Part shown: positions 10,248 to 19,937 of the stretch, piece by piece
How positions within the stretch are numbered: position 1 is the first letter of the stretch
How the letters are laid out: the number at the start of each line of letters is the position of its first letter
From: Nitrospinales bacterium
GTDB lineage: Bacteria > Nitrospinota_A > UBA7883 > JACRGQ01
NCBI GenBank assembly: GCA_023248495.1
Contig: JAHFEK010000013.1
Location: 1 to 54,074 of the forward strand
Reading direction: 5' to 3'
Length of the DNA stretch: 54,074 nt
The notes under the pieces: model-generated
What the model saw: only the letters and a program-made list of their open reading frames with translations
Databases searched by the model: none
Told to the model about the DNA's origin: nothing
Program-made: the position numbers and the translations under genes

Positions 10248-11384
10248 TCAATTCCCCGCGCCGGCCCCTGTGGACGCGGGGAGCAAAACGATGTAGAACG
10301 TGCTCCCCTTCCCCGCTTCCGATTCCACATGTAAACCGCCGCCGTGGGCCTTCATGATGTCGTGGGAAAGCGGCAAACCGAATCCGGTGCCGATTTCCCC
10401 GGCGGTTCCGGCGCGGTTGGTTTTTTCCTCATATTTAAAGATATTCGCCTGTAATGCCGGAGGGATGCCGATACCGGTATCGGCCACCGCGATGGTATCC
10501 CGCTTCCCTTCCGGCAGGTAGACATTGACGCTGTCCCCCTTGCGGCAAAACTTGACGGCATTGGAAATAACATTATGCAGCACCTCCCGCAACAGCATCG
10601 TATCAGCGTGCATAACGGTGTTTTCGGGAATGGCGGCTGAAAGTTCCACCCCTTTGGACAGGGCCATGGGGGCGAACGCCTCAATCTCTTCCCGCACCAT
10701 GGCGCCGACTTCAACGGGAACAATGCGCGGCATTATTTTGCCCGTTAAGAATCGCCCGGTATCGAGCAGATCGGAAATAAGCCCAAGCATCCTCTTAATG
10801 GAATCGAGGCCTATATCAATAAAATTTTCCAGATCAACGAGATGTATCGCGGAAATTTCTTTTCTGGTCATCTTAAGGATCAATTGCAGGCCGGTCAAAG
10901 GGCTTCTCAGGTCGTGCGAAACAAGGGAAACGAATTTATCCTTGAGACGCGTGGCTTCTTCAGCCTGCTCCTTGGCTTCCCGCAATTCCCCCAGCGTTTG
11001 AAAGTGCGAGATGGCGTACCGGACCGCCCGCTCCAAAACTATTGCGGAGATATCGGATTTCAATAGATAGTCGGCGGCGCCCAAGCGCATCGCCTCCATG
11101 TCGACCTCATGATCGCCTTGGCCGGTGAGGATAATGACCGGCTTGCGGCATCCCCGGCGGATAACGGCGCCCAAAAGTTCCAGCCCGGTTCTTTCGCCCA
11201 AGCGGTAGTCGATGAAATACACGTCATGGCGGTTTTCCATGATGAGCCGCTCCCCCTCTTCATAGGTGGCGGCCCACTCCACGCGGTGCGGCGGGCACGC
11301 TATATCTTCGAACGCCGCCCGCGCGAGGACGTAATCATCCTCGTCGTCATCGACAACAAGGACTTTGATTTCCATCGGGAGCAT
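10248..11384 (-). CDS. Response regulator receiver / sensor histidine kinase hybrid
   Basis: N-terminal REC; HisKA 'SLVSHDLRSPLTGL'; HATPase 'DTGIGIPPAL'. Confidence 0.9.
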   Translation of the reverse strand: MLPMEIKVLVVDDDEDDYVLARAAFEDIACPPHRVEWAATYEEGERLIMENRHDVYFIDYRLGERTGLELLGAVIRRGCRKPVIILTGQGDHEVDMEAMRLGAADYLLKSDISAIVLERAVRYAISHFQTLGELREAKEQAEEATRLKDKFVSLVSHDLRSPLTGLQLILKMTRKEISAIHLVDLENFIDIGLDSIKRMLGLISDLLDTGRFLTGKIMPRIVPVEVGAMVREEIEAFAPMALSKGVELSAAIPENTVMHADTMLLREVLHNVISNAVKFCRKGDSVNVYLPEGKRDTIAVADTGIGIPPALQANIFKYEEKTNRAGTAGEIGTGFGLPLSHDIMKAHGGGLHVESEAGKGSTFYIVLLPASTGAGAGN

Positions 11385-11385
11385 G

Positions 11386-11835
11386 TTACGGTTCCCGTGG
11401 CATTTCGACGATCTCGAGCCAATACCGTTGCAGGGAGCGGACTACTTCGATAAACCGTTCCACGTTGACCGGCTTGACGATAAAAGAGTTGGCGCCGATG
11501 TCGTAGGAACGGATGATATCCTCTTCCGCCTTCGAGGTGGTAAGCACCACCACCGGAATACGCCGCAGGTCGGGGTGGTTCTTGATCTCCTTGAGCGCCT
11601 CACGGCCATCCATGCGGGGCATATTAAGATCAAGCAGGATCAGCCCCGGCAACGATGGTTCGTTCTTGCCGGCGAATTTTCCCCGGCTGTGCAGATAGTC
11701 CAAAAGTTCTTCGCCATCCGCCACTTCAACTATCGGGTTGGTGAGGCGGAATTCCTTGAACGCCTCAATGATCAGCAGCCGGTCGTCTCCGTCATCGTCA
11801 GCGATAACGATGGTCACAGGTCTTTTTGGCGGCAT
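11386..11835 (-). CDS. Single-domain response regulator (Rcp1-like)
   Basis: REC domain: DDDGDDRLLIIEAF, LILLDLNMPRMDG, VVLTTSKAEEDI. Confidence 0.9.
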   Translation of the reverse strand: MPPKRPVTIVIADDDGDDRLLIIEAFKEFRLTNPIVEVADGEELLDYLHSRGKFAGKNEPSLPGLILLDLNMPRMDGREALKEIKNHPDLRRIPVVVLTTSKAEEDIIRSYDIGANSFIVKPVNVERFIEVVRSLQRYWLEIVEMPREP

Positions 11836-11836
11836 T

Positions 11837-13423
11837 TTATTTCCCCTCCTGCAATTTTTGGTATAAAGGCAAAATTACGGTAAACCGGCTTCCCTCGCCA
11901 AGCCGGCTTTTCACTTCAATGCTTCCGTTATGCCGGTCAACGATCTTCCTGCAAATGGCCAACCCCACGCCGGTTCCCTTATATACCCCCCTGCCGTGCA
12001 ATCTCTGGAAAACGCCGAAGATCCGGTCGACATATTTTTCGTCGAAGCCGATCCCGTTATCCTCCACCCTGACCAACACCAGCTCTCCCGGGGCATACTG
12101 TTTCCCGCCCACTTCCCGCGCCGCTTCATTGAATGCCGCCTGGACAGCGATGCGGCACGGCTCCGCCGGGCGGCGGTATTTGATGCTGTTGCCGATAAGG
12201 TTTTGGAATAGTTGCTGCATCTGCATACGGTCCGCGGCGATGACCGGCAATGAGCCCGCGGTGACGGCCGCTCCCGCCTCGCTGATGGACACTTCCAGGT
12301 CTTCAAGCACTTCTTTCAGCACCAAGCTCAAATCCACTGGTTCAAATGGCTTTGCCCGCGTGGTAACGCGCGAGAACGTCAAAAGATCTTCGATCAGAAG
12401 GCTCATCCGTTCAGAAGCCGAGATCATGCGGGCCAGGTAATCGGCCCCTTTTTCGTCCAGCGCGGAGCCGAGATGCATTTTCAGGCGGTCGCCGAAACCG
12501 GTGACCTTGCGCAACGGTTCCTGAAGATCGTGCGAGGCGATATAGACGAACTCCCGCAGTTCCTGGTTGGCATTCTCTATTTCACGCATCGCCTCGCGCA
12601 ACCTTTCCTCCGCGCGTTTCCGTTCGGTTACATCCTCATAGGCTCCCACCAATCCGATAACATTCCCATCGGGGTCTGATAGCGGCACCTTGCTTGTGGA
12701 GACATAACGGGTTTGACCATCCGGGCTTATATACGATTCCTCAAGAGCAATGATCGGGTCCCCGCTTATTAACACGCGGCGGTCATCCGCCCGGTATTTT
12801 TCCGCAAGCCCGGGTAAAAAAAACTCGCCATCCGTTTTGTCGATGACCTGCCCGGGGGATGCCAAGCCAAGGTTCATGGCGTGTCTGTGATTGCAGCCAA
12901 GATACCGCAGCTCGGTATTTTTCCAGAATACCGCGGCGGGAATGGCATCCAGCACATGATGCAGCAAACCGGCCAGCTCCCTTTGGCTTTTCTCGGCAAG
13001 TTTCCTGGCTGCGATTTCCTCCTGCAATGCGTTGTTCGCCTCCTCAAGCTGGCGCTTGCTTGGCATGGCAAGCAATTTGGGGATCAGCGGCCACATAATA
13101 ACGGCCGTGAAAACCGAAATGACCGCCGTGGCGGCCTTAACCGCCACATCAAGGTAATAGAACGGCTTCCATATGATTATCGCGCCCAGCAGATGGGTGG
13201 TTCCGCACAGCACGATGAACGCCGCAAACAGGGCGAGGATCCACCGGTGCTCGAAATCCGTCCGCTTCCTGACAAACCACATCAGGGCCAAGGGGATGGA
13301 AAAATAAGAAGCCGCTATTAGAATATCGGATACGACGCTCGACCAGAGCAGGCCCGGATCCCACAGGAGGCAAACGCCATGCGGCATGAATTCCCCGTGG
13401 GAAAAAACGCTCGCGACATCCAT
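11837..13423 (-). CDS. PAS histidine kinase with N-terminal ethylene-receptor-like (ETR1-type) transmembrane domain
   Basis: SDILIAASYFSIPLALMWFV and FIVLCGTTHLLG match ethylene-binding-domain helices; PAS, HisKA (ASHDLQEPLRKV), HATPase; start at ATG 13423 after GGAGG. Confidence 0.85.
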   Translation of the reverse strand: MDVASVFSHGEFMPHGVCLLWDPGLLWSSVVSDILIAASYFSIPLALMWFVRKRTDFEHRWILALFAAFIVLCGTTHLLGAIIIWKPFYYLDVAVKAATAVISVFTAVIMWPLIPKLLAMPSKRQLEEANNALQEEIAARKLAEKSQRELAGLLHHVLDAIPAAVFWKNTELRYLGCNHRHAMNLGLASPGQVIDKTDGEFFLPGLAEKYRADDRRVLISGDPIIALEESYISPDGQTRYVSTSKVPLSDPDGNVIGLVGAYEDVTERKRAEERLREAMREIENANQELREFVYIASHDLQEPLRKVTGFGDRLKMHLGSALDEKGADYLARMISASERMSLLIEDLLTFSRVTTRAKPFEPVDLSLVLKEVLEDLEVSISEAGAAVTAGSLPVIAADRMQMQQLFQNLIGNSIKYRRPAEPCRIAVQAAFNEAAREVGGKQYAPGELVLVRVEDNGIGFDEKYVDRIFGVFQRLHGRGVYKGTGVGLAICRKIVDRHNGSIEVKSRLGEGSRFTVILPLYQKLQEGK

Positions 13424-13544
13424 ACGGAAATTCCCTCCATTAGAGTCCGCCCGTATTTTAACGCAAAGCCGCCCCCGCCGCACGAACGATATGCGGCAAT
13501 CTCTTTCCGGCAAGGGATTCTTCGCCTGCGGCCCGAATGATTGT

Positions 13545-13660
13545 CCACCCCGCCAAATCCGGGCAGGCACGGCAATCCTGCCGTGCAACCGGCCCGGCGG
13601 GTCGAAATCTCTTGGCGCCAGCGCGCCAATGGGAGGCATGATTGCCTCCCCTGCCCGGGC
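13545..13660. repeat. Multi-hairpin intergenic element, copy 2
   Basis: GCACGGCA-ATCC-TGCCGTGC (13567-13586), CGGCCC-GGC-GGGTCG, TTGGCGC-CAGC-GCGCCAA (13612-13629), GGGAGGCA-TGAT-TGCCTCCC (13631-13650), enclosed by CCGGGCAGG/CCTGCCCGG. Confidence 0.8.
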
Positions 13661-13737
13661 GCGGATCGAAAAATGGTTTTCCGCGCCCCCCGAATTGTTT
13701 ATCTGCCGGCTTCAGGAATGAGTGCTCTGCCAGACAA

Positions 13738-16700
13738 CTACCCGATGAATCGTCTCACGCGCGGGAAGAAATCGGCTTTGTCGATCTTCTTGGTGACGAA
13801 ATCATCCCCGCCGAATCTGAAAATGGAATCCCGCATTTCCATGCCGAATTCTCCGCTCTGAACAATCACCGGTATATCCTTGGTTTCTGGCACGCCTTTG
13901 ATCCGTTTCAAAAGTTCAAGGCCATCCATAATCGGCATCTGAATGTCGGTGATAACCAAATCAGGCCGAACGCCCGCAATCTTATTGAGGGCATCCTGCC
14001 CGTTCTCCGCCTCAAGGATGTCGGCCTTCATCTCCCGCAGTTGCAGCGTTTGGAGAAGGCGCGCATGTTTGTCGTCATCCACAATAAGTATCTTGGGCCG
14101 GACGTACGGCAGCTTTAGGCTGAAGAGGCACCCTTTGCCGGGTATGCTCTCAACCGCCAACCCCCCTCCGTGCAGTTGCATGATCTCCTTAACCAGCGGC
14201 AAGCCAAACCCGGTGCCGGTTTCGCCGGCGGTTCCCGGCGTGGAGGTCTTTTTCTCAAATTTGAAAAGGTCGGCCAGCAGATCGGGCGGGATGCCCGGCC
14301 CGGTATCATGCACGCAGATAGTTGATGCGTCCTCTTTTCCGAGGGAGATGGTGATATGATCGCCGCTTTTGCAGAACTTTATGGCGTTGGTGACGAGATT
14401 CTGAACCGCCTCGGTAAGCAAGGTTTTATCGCCGTAAATGCGGCTGTTTACCGGTATCGTATTTTCAATCCCTATTCCCTTTTGCGCCGCGAGATGGGCA
14501 TAATTGCCGGCCATCATCACGCCCAAATAATCCGCATCGAAAAACTGCCGGTTCAGCTTCAACTGTCCGGTCTTGAACCTGCTTATCGTCAACAGATCCT
14601 CAATGAGGCGGACCATCGCCTGGCCCGATTCCACCGTCCTGTCCAGAATCAGCTTCACCCCCTCGTTCGCGGATTCGCCGTAATCATTGCGCACCAATTT
14701 CAGGAACCCGATCATCGACGACAACGGAGTTTTCAGGTCGTGCGATACCAACGACACGAACTTGTCCTTCAGATTGTTTGCCTCTTCGGCATCTTCCTTG
14801 GCCTTGCGCAGGCTGTCCTCCGCTTTTTTACGCGCGGTGATGTCCTCGGAAATTCCCAACAGGTACTCCGGCTCGCCTTGTTTGTCACGAAGCCCCAATT
14901 TTCTTGTATGAAGGATGCGTATTCCGGCCGGCGTCTGGATGGGTTCTTCCGGTATGTCGGTTATGCCTTCTTTTTTCAAAGTCTCGCGGTCTTTTTCCAC
15001 AAAGAAGTCCGCCTGCTCCTTCGGAAAAAAATCGTAATCGTTGCGGCCTATCAGCTCATCGCGGCCATGCCCCAGCAGCGCCTCGCCGGCGCGGTTGAAC
15101 AACTCGAAGCGCAGGTCGGACGCCCTTTTGAGGAAAATCATGTTAGGTATGTTTTCGACGATGGCGTCCAACAATTGGTTGTTCTTCCGCATCGCTTCCC
15201 CGGCCGCCTTTTGGGCGGTGACGTCGATGATGTGCAAAAACAGGTGTAACGGCTTGCCCTGCGCATCCTTGATGAGCGAGGCGACCACGGAACACCAAAT
15301 AATGTTGCCATCCTTGCGGATATACCGCTTTTCAACCTGCAATTTTTTCGCCTCGCCGCGCGCCACCATCTGCAGCCACTCCACCCCTATATTCAAGTCA
15401 TCAGGGTGCGTAATATCCTGAAAGGATTTCCCCAGCAAATCCTGATCCCCGTAACCGTACATCCGGCACAATGCGGCGTTCATCCGCACAAATTTTCCAT
15501 CCAGGGCCACAAAGGCCATGCCCGATGTGGCATTGTCGAAGGTCGCCCTCAACTGTTCTTCGGATTCCCGCACGGCCCGCTCCGCCTTCACGCGTTCGCT
15601 GATGTCCCGCATGGCGGTAATGCGGGCTTTCACGCCCTGGTACATGATGGAGCGGCCCCGCATTTCTATGGGAAACAGCGTGCCGTCTTTCTTGCGCCCC
15701 ATCACATCGTATACTTCCTCGCTGCCCCGTCTGATATGATCCATGATGATGGCGTGCGATTCCGGCGGGGAGAGGTCTACCGGAACTTTGCCGATGATGT
15801 CCTCCGGCTCGTACCCGAACATCCTGGCGAAGGCGCTGTTGCAATCGACCACCTTCCCGTCGATATTGATGACGATCCCTTCAAAACCCGCTTCTGAAAA
15901 CTGGCGGTAACGTTCCTCGCTTTCCCGCATGGCTTCTTCCGCAGCTTTACGTTCCGAAATGTCTTTGCCGACCCCGATGAAACCAAGCGGTTCGCCATCC
16001 GGATTTCTCCAAACCGCGCCGTTGCAAAGGTGCGGCACCAACGCGCCGTCATGCCGTATGAAACGAACCTCGATGGAGGCCGATCCTTTTTCGAACACCT
16101 CCCTGATGCCTTCAAATACGACCGGGCGATCCTCTTCGCAGACGAAATCGGCCGCCGGCCGCCCCATCATCCGCTCGTGCGTGAGGCCGCACATTTGCTG
16201 GAGGGCCGAGTTCCATTTAATAAGCTGGCCGTTGGGATTAATTACATAAAGGACATCCGGTTGCGCATCCATAATGGAGGCCAGCTCATTTCTAACTTTT
16301 TCCCGCTCAACGCTTTCCGCGCGCAGCAGATGGGCCGCGGATTCCGCCACGTCGCGCGCCTTGCCCATCTCCGCCGCCAACGCGGCATTTTCAAATGACA
16401 GCGTGATGGCGCTTCGCACGGTGCGGGCATTGTTCCTCGTGATAATAACCAGCATCAGGTAATAGATGACCAGCATGATGCCAACGGGAAAATGCGCCAC
16501 ACTTCCCATCGCGAGGTTTTTAACCGCGATGGGAAAAAGCGAGGCGGCCAAATACGCCTGCGCCGTGCGGGGCATCGCGGCATAGGCGAAGGTGCCCCCC
16601 GCCGCCATGCCGCCGATCATCAAGGCGATAAACATCTGTTCCGAAATCGAATCGGCAGGATATGCCACCAGCGGCGCCACGCCCCAGATCAATCCCGCGA

Positions 16701-17016
16701 TGACGGTGAGGAATGACTGCATCCGGCTCCAAAAAACCGGATCAAACGCCCCCTGCGCATGGCGGCGGAACGCAAGGTAATACCAAACGCGAATCCCCGT
16801 CCAGAGCAAAACCAGCACAAACCACTCAAGGACATAGGTAACGCCGATTTCATGGCTGAGAATATACAGAAGGAGCGAGGCGCCTATCGGCACCGTGAAA
16901 AAAACACCGAGCAGGTTTTGATGGGAATGGCGAAGGCACTCCCGGTCTATGGATAACTTATCTACCGGCGGCGCGGACAAAGTTCCGCCGCCACTGCCAT
17001 TCTCCCCGGCGGACAT
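13738..17016 (-). CDS. Multi-PAS hybrid histidine kinase with membrane N-terminus and C-terminal receiver
   Basis: N-terminal TM cluster, several PAS/PAC blocks, HisKA 'SLVSHDLKTPLSSM', HATPase, REC 'VITDIQMPIMDGLELL'. Confidence 0.9.
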   Translation of the reverse strand: MSAGENGSGGGTLSAPPVDKLSIDRECLRHSHQNLLGVFFTVPIGASLLLYILSHEIGVTYVLEWFVLVLLWTGIRVWYYLAFRRHAQGAFDPVFWSRMQSFLTVIAGLIWGVAPLVAYPADSISEQMFIALMIGGMAAGGTFAYAAMPRTAQAYLAASLFPIAVKNLAMGSVAHFPVGIMLVIYYLMLVIITRNNARTVRSAITLSFENAALAAEMGKARDVAESAAHLLRAESVEREKVRNELASIMDAQPDVLYVINPNGQLIKWNSALQQMCGLTHERMMGRPAADFVCEEDRPVVFEGIREVFEKGSASIEVRFIRHDGALVPHLCNGAVWRNPDGEPLGFIGVGKDISERKAAEEAMRESEERYRQFSEAGFEGIVINIDGKVVDCNSAFARMFGYEPEDIIGKVPVDLSPPESHAIIMDHIRRGSEEVYDVMGRKKDGTLFPIEMRGRSIMYQGVKARITAMRDISERVKAERAVRESEEQLRATFDNATSGMAFVALDGKFVRMNAALCRMYGYGDQDLLGKSFQDITHPDDLNIGVEWLQMVARGEAKKLQVEKRYIRKDGNIIWCSVVASLIKDAQGKPLHLFLHIIDVTAQKAAGEAMRKNNQLLDAIVENIPNMIFLKRASDLRFELFNRAGEALLGHGRDELIGRNDYDFFPKEQADFFVEKDRETLKKEGITDIPEEPIQTPAGIRILHTRKLGLRDKQGEPEYLLGISEDITARKKAEDSLRKAKEDAEEANNLKDKFVSLVSHDLKTPLSSMIGFLKLVRNDYGESANEGVKLILDRTVESGQAMVRLIEDLLTISRFKTGQLKLNRQFFDADYLGVMMAGNYAHLAAQKGIGIENTIPVNSRIYGDKTLLTEAVQNLVTNAIKFCKSGDHITISLGKEDASTICVHDTGPGIPPDLLADLFKFEKKTSTPGTAGETGTGFGLPLVKEIMQLHGGGLAVESIPGKGCLFSLKLPYVRPKILIVDDDKHARLLQTLQLREMKADILEAENGQDALNKIAGVRPDLVITDIQMPIMDGLELLKRIKGVPETKDIPVIVQSGEFGMEMRDSIFRFGGDDFVTKKIDKADFFPRVRRFIG

Positions 17017-17209
17017 TTTATGCTCTCCCTCTCCGATGCCAACGGATAGATTACCGCGCTTATTTTAGCCGTTTCCCCACTATCGGCATTTTACCACTTG
17101 CGGCCACTGAATATGAACATTTTGCTTTGTCCGGCGGGGAATTTCTTTAAATTCCCCTAGCCTCCCTCTCTGGCTGCCGGGGCAAGCCGGGGATAACAGG
17201 GAAAAATTA

Positions 17210-18229
17210 TTACAGGTCGGCGGGGGTGTTCAGGTTGATGAGGCGGAGCGGATCGTAGAGACGGGAATCGCCCTTGATGCCAAACTTATCAAGCAGGCGG
17301 GTTATCGACATCTCGCCGCCATGTTCGCGCGCGATGCGGGCCAGCAGTTGCGACGAATAGCAGGCGGCCAGCGGCTCCAGCCCCTTTTCCGATCGCGGCC
17401 CCATAAACCGAAACGCCGGTTCGCGCCGCCCAAAGCGGCTGACATAGCCATCGTCGATATTCGGCATATCCACCGCGAAGATGAGCCAATCTACATCGGG
17501 CGCGAAACGGTGCGCCGCCACGATGCCCGCCAGAGGCCCCTCGAAACCGGGGGCGTCGGCTATCCGCTCGGCCTCCACCAACGCGGGAGGGAGCGGGCCG
17601 GAACCAAGCAGATATATACGGTTGGCGTGATTCTTCACCACGCCGTACACATGCTCGGCCAGTGTGGCGTTCCCGGCGGGGAGCAACGCCTTGGGGCTGC
17701 CCATCCGGGTGCTCTTTCCGCCGACCAACACGCCGGCGTAGAGCGGCTTCAGCAGCAGCGCCCGCACCAGCCAGAAGCCGACCTGATCCGCGATTTGCCC
17801 GGTTTCGTTGTGCCGCAGCGATCCGTGGCCCCCGACCTCGTATATCACCTTGTCCGCCTCAACCGAATCCTCGCCACCGGCGTGGGGATGAACCCATATT
17901 TTTTCCCACGGGGCGTTTTTGTATCCTTCCACAATGATGATGTCGCATTCGGCGAACGACGGGGGACAGACGAATTCTTCGCCGCCGTGCGTTCTCAAAA
18001 AACCCTCATCGGGCGAACCGGCGGCAATCACCCGCGCGCCCGCCTTGAAAATGCGGTCGGTATCCTTCCCCTCGGTATCCACCTGGAGGCCGTGCGCATC
18101 GTGCTTCAGATAGGCGACCGACAGGCCGCGCCGCGCCAGCTTGGAGATGATCCGTTCGATGATGGTGGTTTTGCCGGAACCACTATAGCCGCAAAAGCCG
18201 ATGACCGGCACGCCGCTCAGAAATTCCAT
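17210..18229 (-). CDS. mobAB: MobB-MobA fusion (molybdopterin-guanine dinucleotide biosynthesis)
   Basis: GFCGYSGSGKTTIIERII P-loop (MobB) and AGVLVGGKSTRMGSPKALLP (MobA). Confidence 0.88.
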   Translation of the reverse strand: MEFLSGVPVIGFCGYSGSGKTTIIERIISKLARRGLSVAYLKHDAHGLQVDTEGKDTDRIFKAGARVIAAGSPDEGFLRTHGGEEFVCPPSFAECDIIIVEGYKNAPWEKIWVHPHAGGEDSVEADKVIYEVGGHGSLRHNETGQIADQVGFWLVRALLLKPLYAGVLVGGKSTRMGSPKALLPAGNATLAEHVYGVVKNHANRIYLLGSGPLPPALVEAERIADAPGFEGPLAGIVAAHRFAPDVDWLIFAVDMPNIDDGYVSRFGRREPAFRFMGPRSEKGLEPLAACYSSQLLARIAREHGGEMSITRLLDKFGIKGDSRLYDPLRLINLNTPADL

Positions 18230-19437
18230 GGATGAAACTCCACAACCGTTCCGGCGGGAAGTTCCCGCGCTTCTTCGGGAATGACGATCAGGCCGTCGCT
18301 GCGGGCGGCGGAAACAAAATCGCCCGACCCCTGATACCCCGGAACGGGAACGACCGACGCGCCGCCATCGACGTAACAGCCGACGCGAAACTCGCGCAGC
18401 GCGTGCTTCTTTCGCGCGGGAAACATCAGCGGCAAGCGGAGCGCGGGCGGAACCGCCACGCCGAATCCGGCCATCTTGCGCAGCGCGGGGAGGACGAACT
18501 CGCGGAACGTGGCGGCGACCGATACCGGATTGCCCGGCAAGCCGAAAACGGCGGTCTTTCCTTTGATGCCGAACCAGATCGGCTTGCCCGGCCTGATGGC
18601 CGACTTATAAAGGTGATTTTGCACGCCGCATTCCGTCAGCACGCCGGGGACGTGGTCGCGCTCCCCCATCGAAACGCCGCCGGTGACGATGAGCACGTCG
18701 TTTTTTTTCATCGCCGCCGCGAGCGCGCGGCGCAAAGCGCGTGGATCGTCTTGTATCACGCCGCAAAAGGTGGTGGCGGCCCACGGAATCTCCGCCAGCC
18801 GCGCCAGCAGGAACCGGCTGTTGGAATCGCGTATCTGGTACGGGGCCGGCTCTTGCGCGGTGTCCACCAACTCGTTGCCCGTCGCTATCACCGCCACGCG
18901 TATCGCGCGGGTGACGGTCACCGACGCCGCGCCGACCGATGCCGCCACCGCCACCCGGCCTGGAGTCAACGGATCGCCGGGCGCGATGAGGCGCGCGCCA
19001 TTTATGCAATCAGCCCCCATGCGGTGAATATGTTGCCACCGCTCCGGGGCTTCGGTGAACAACTCAACGTATTCGCCGCCGGTCTTGCTTTTTTCCACCT
19101 GCTCCACCGCGTCGAATCCCGCGGGAACCGGCGCGCCGGTCATGATCTTGAGGCACTCTCCGGGCCGCGCCTTGCCGCGCCACGCATTCCCGGCCTCCAG
19201 CGTGCCGGCCCGGCGGAAACGGCGCACCCCTTTGGCGAGGTCGGCATAGCGGACGGCGTAGCCATCCATCGCGGAACGGTTGAACGGAGGAAGCGGCCGG
19301 TCGGCCCGGATGGTTTCGCGCAGCACAAAGCCGAAGGCTTTTTCGAGCGGCAGGCGGACGGTGGGAAGCGGCGTCACCGCACGTAAAACGGCGGCCTGCG
19401 CCTTGGCGAACGGCGTGAGCGCCGCGTTTTTTTTCAT
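18217..19437 (-). CDS. moeA: Molybdopterin molybdenumtransferase MoeA
   Basis: RSAMDGYAVR, MTGAPVPAGFDAVEQVE, GGVSMGERDHVPGVL, VFGLPGNPVSV. Confidence 0.92.
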   Translation of the reverse strand: MKKNAALTPFAKAQAAVLRAVTPLPTVRLPLEKAFGFVLRETIRADRPLPPFNRSAMDGYAVRYADLAKGVRRFRRAGTLEAGNAWRGKARPGECLKIMTGAPVPAGFDAVEQVEKSKTGGEYVELFTEAPERWQHIHRMGADCINGARLIAPGDPLTPGRVAVAASVGAASVTVTRAIRVAVIATGNELVDTAQEPAPYQIRDSNSRFLLARLAEIPWAATTFCGVIQDDPRALRRALAAAMKKNDVLIVTGGVSMGERDHVPGVLTECGVQNHLYKSAIRPGKPIWFGIKGKTAVFGLPGNPVSVAATFREFVLPALRKMAGFGVAVPPALRLPLMFPARKKHALREFRVGCYVDGGASVVPVPGYQGSGDFVSAARSDGLIVIPEEARELPAGTVVEFHPWNF

Positions 19438-19500
19438 ACGGCGATTATAGATGATTATTGGGATTTATTAAGCAGGGAAGAAATAGGAGAAATTTAAGAA

Positions 19501-19529
19501 TACGGAAGCGTGTTTGCAACGCTCCCGTA
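19501..19529 (-). terminator. Stem-loop downstream of the small Lys-rich ORF
   Basis: 11-bp stem; the single irregular pair is G-U only in the minus-strand RNA. Confidence 0.55.
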
Positions 19530-19545
19530 TTGCCGATTGATGCGA

Positions 19546-19602
19546 TTACTTCTTGGGAGCTTTCGGTCTTTTTTTCTTGCCGTCCTTCACTACTTTTGCC
19601 AT
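19546..19602 (-). CDS. 18-aa Lys-rich micropeptide MAKVVKDGKKKRPKAPKK
   Basis: ATG with AGGAGGTGC ribosome-binding site upstream; own stop codon; stem-loop 16 nt after the stop. Confidence 0.55.
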   Translation of the reverse strand: MAKVVKDGKKKRPKAPKK

Positions 19603-19804
19603 GAACGCACCTCCTTTATTGTCGAATTGTACGGTTAACCATCATTGTTTAGCCCCACGCATGACTATATACCACCGCCGCCATACAAAAAAGCGGGGAA
19701 GATGAAAGGGAGACCCCGAGGCGATGAAAAAAGCGCACTCCAGGGAACGTTTGCGGATGGATGACATTCGCATTAACTCATCTCTCCCGTCCGGAGGTGA
19801 AAAA

Positions 19805-19880
19805 TGGTGCCCGGGGATGGAGTTGAACCAACGGCACGAGGATTTTCAGTCCTCTGCTCTACCACCTGAGCTACCCGGGC
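19805..19880 (-). tRNA. tRNA-Phe(GAA)
   Basis: GCCCGGGTAGCTCAGGTGG...GGACTGAAAATCC...GGTTCAACTCC...CCCGGGCACCA; full cloverleaf, encoded CCA. Confidence 0.97.
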
Positions 19881-19937
19881 ACTCGAAATGCGGCGATGCT
19901 TTGCAAGGTGCAGATATTAGCATCCCCGCCGGCGTTT

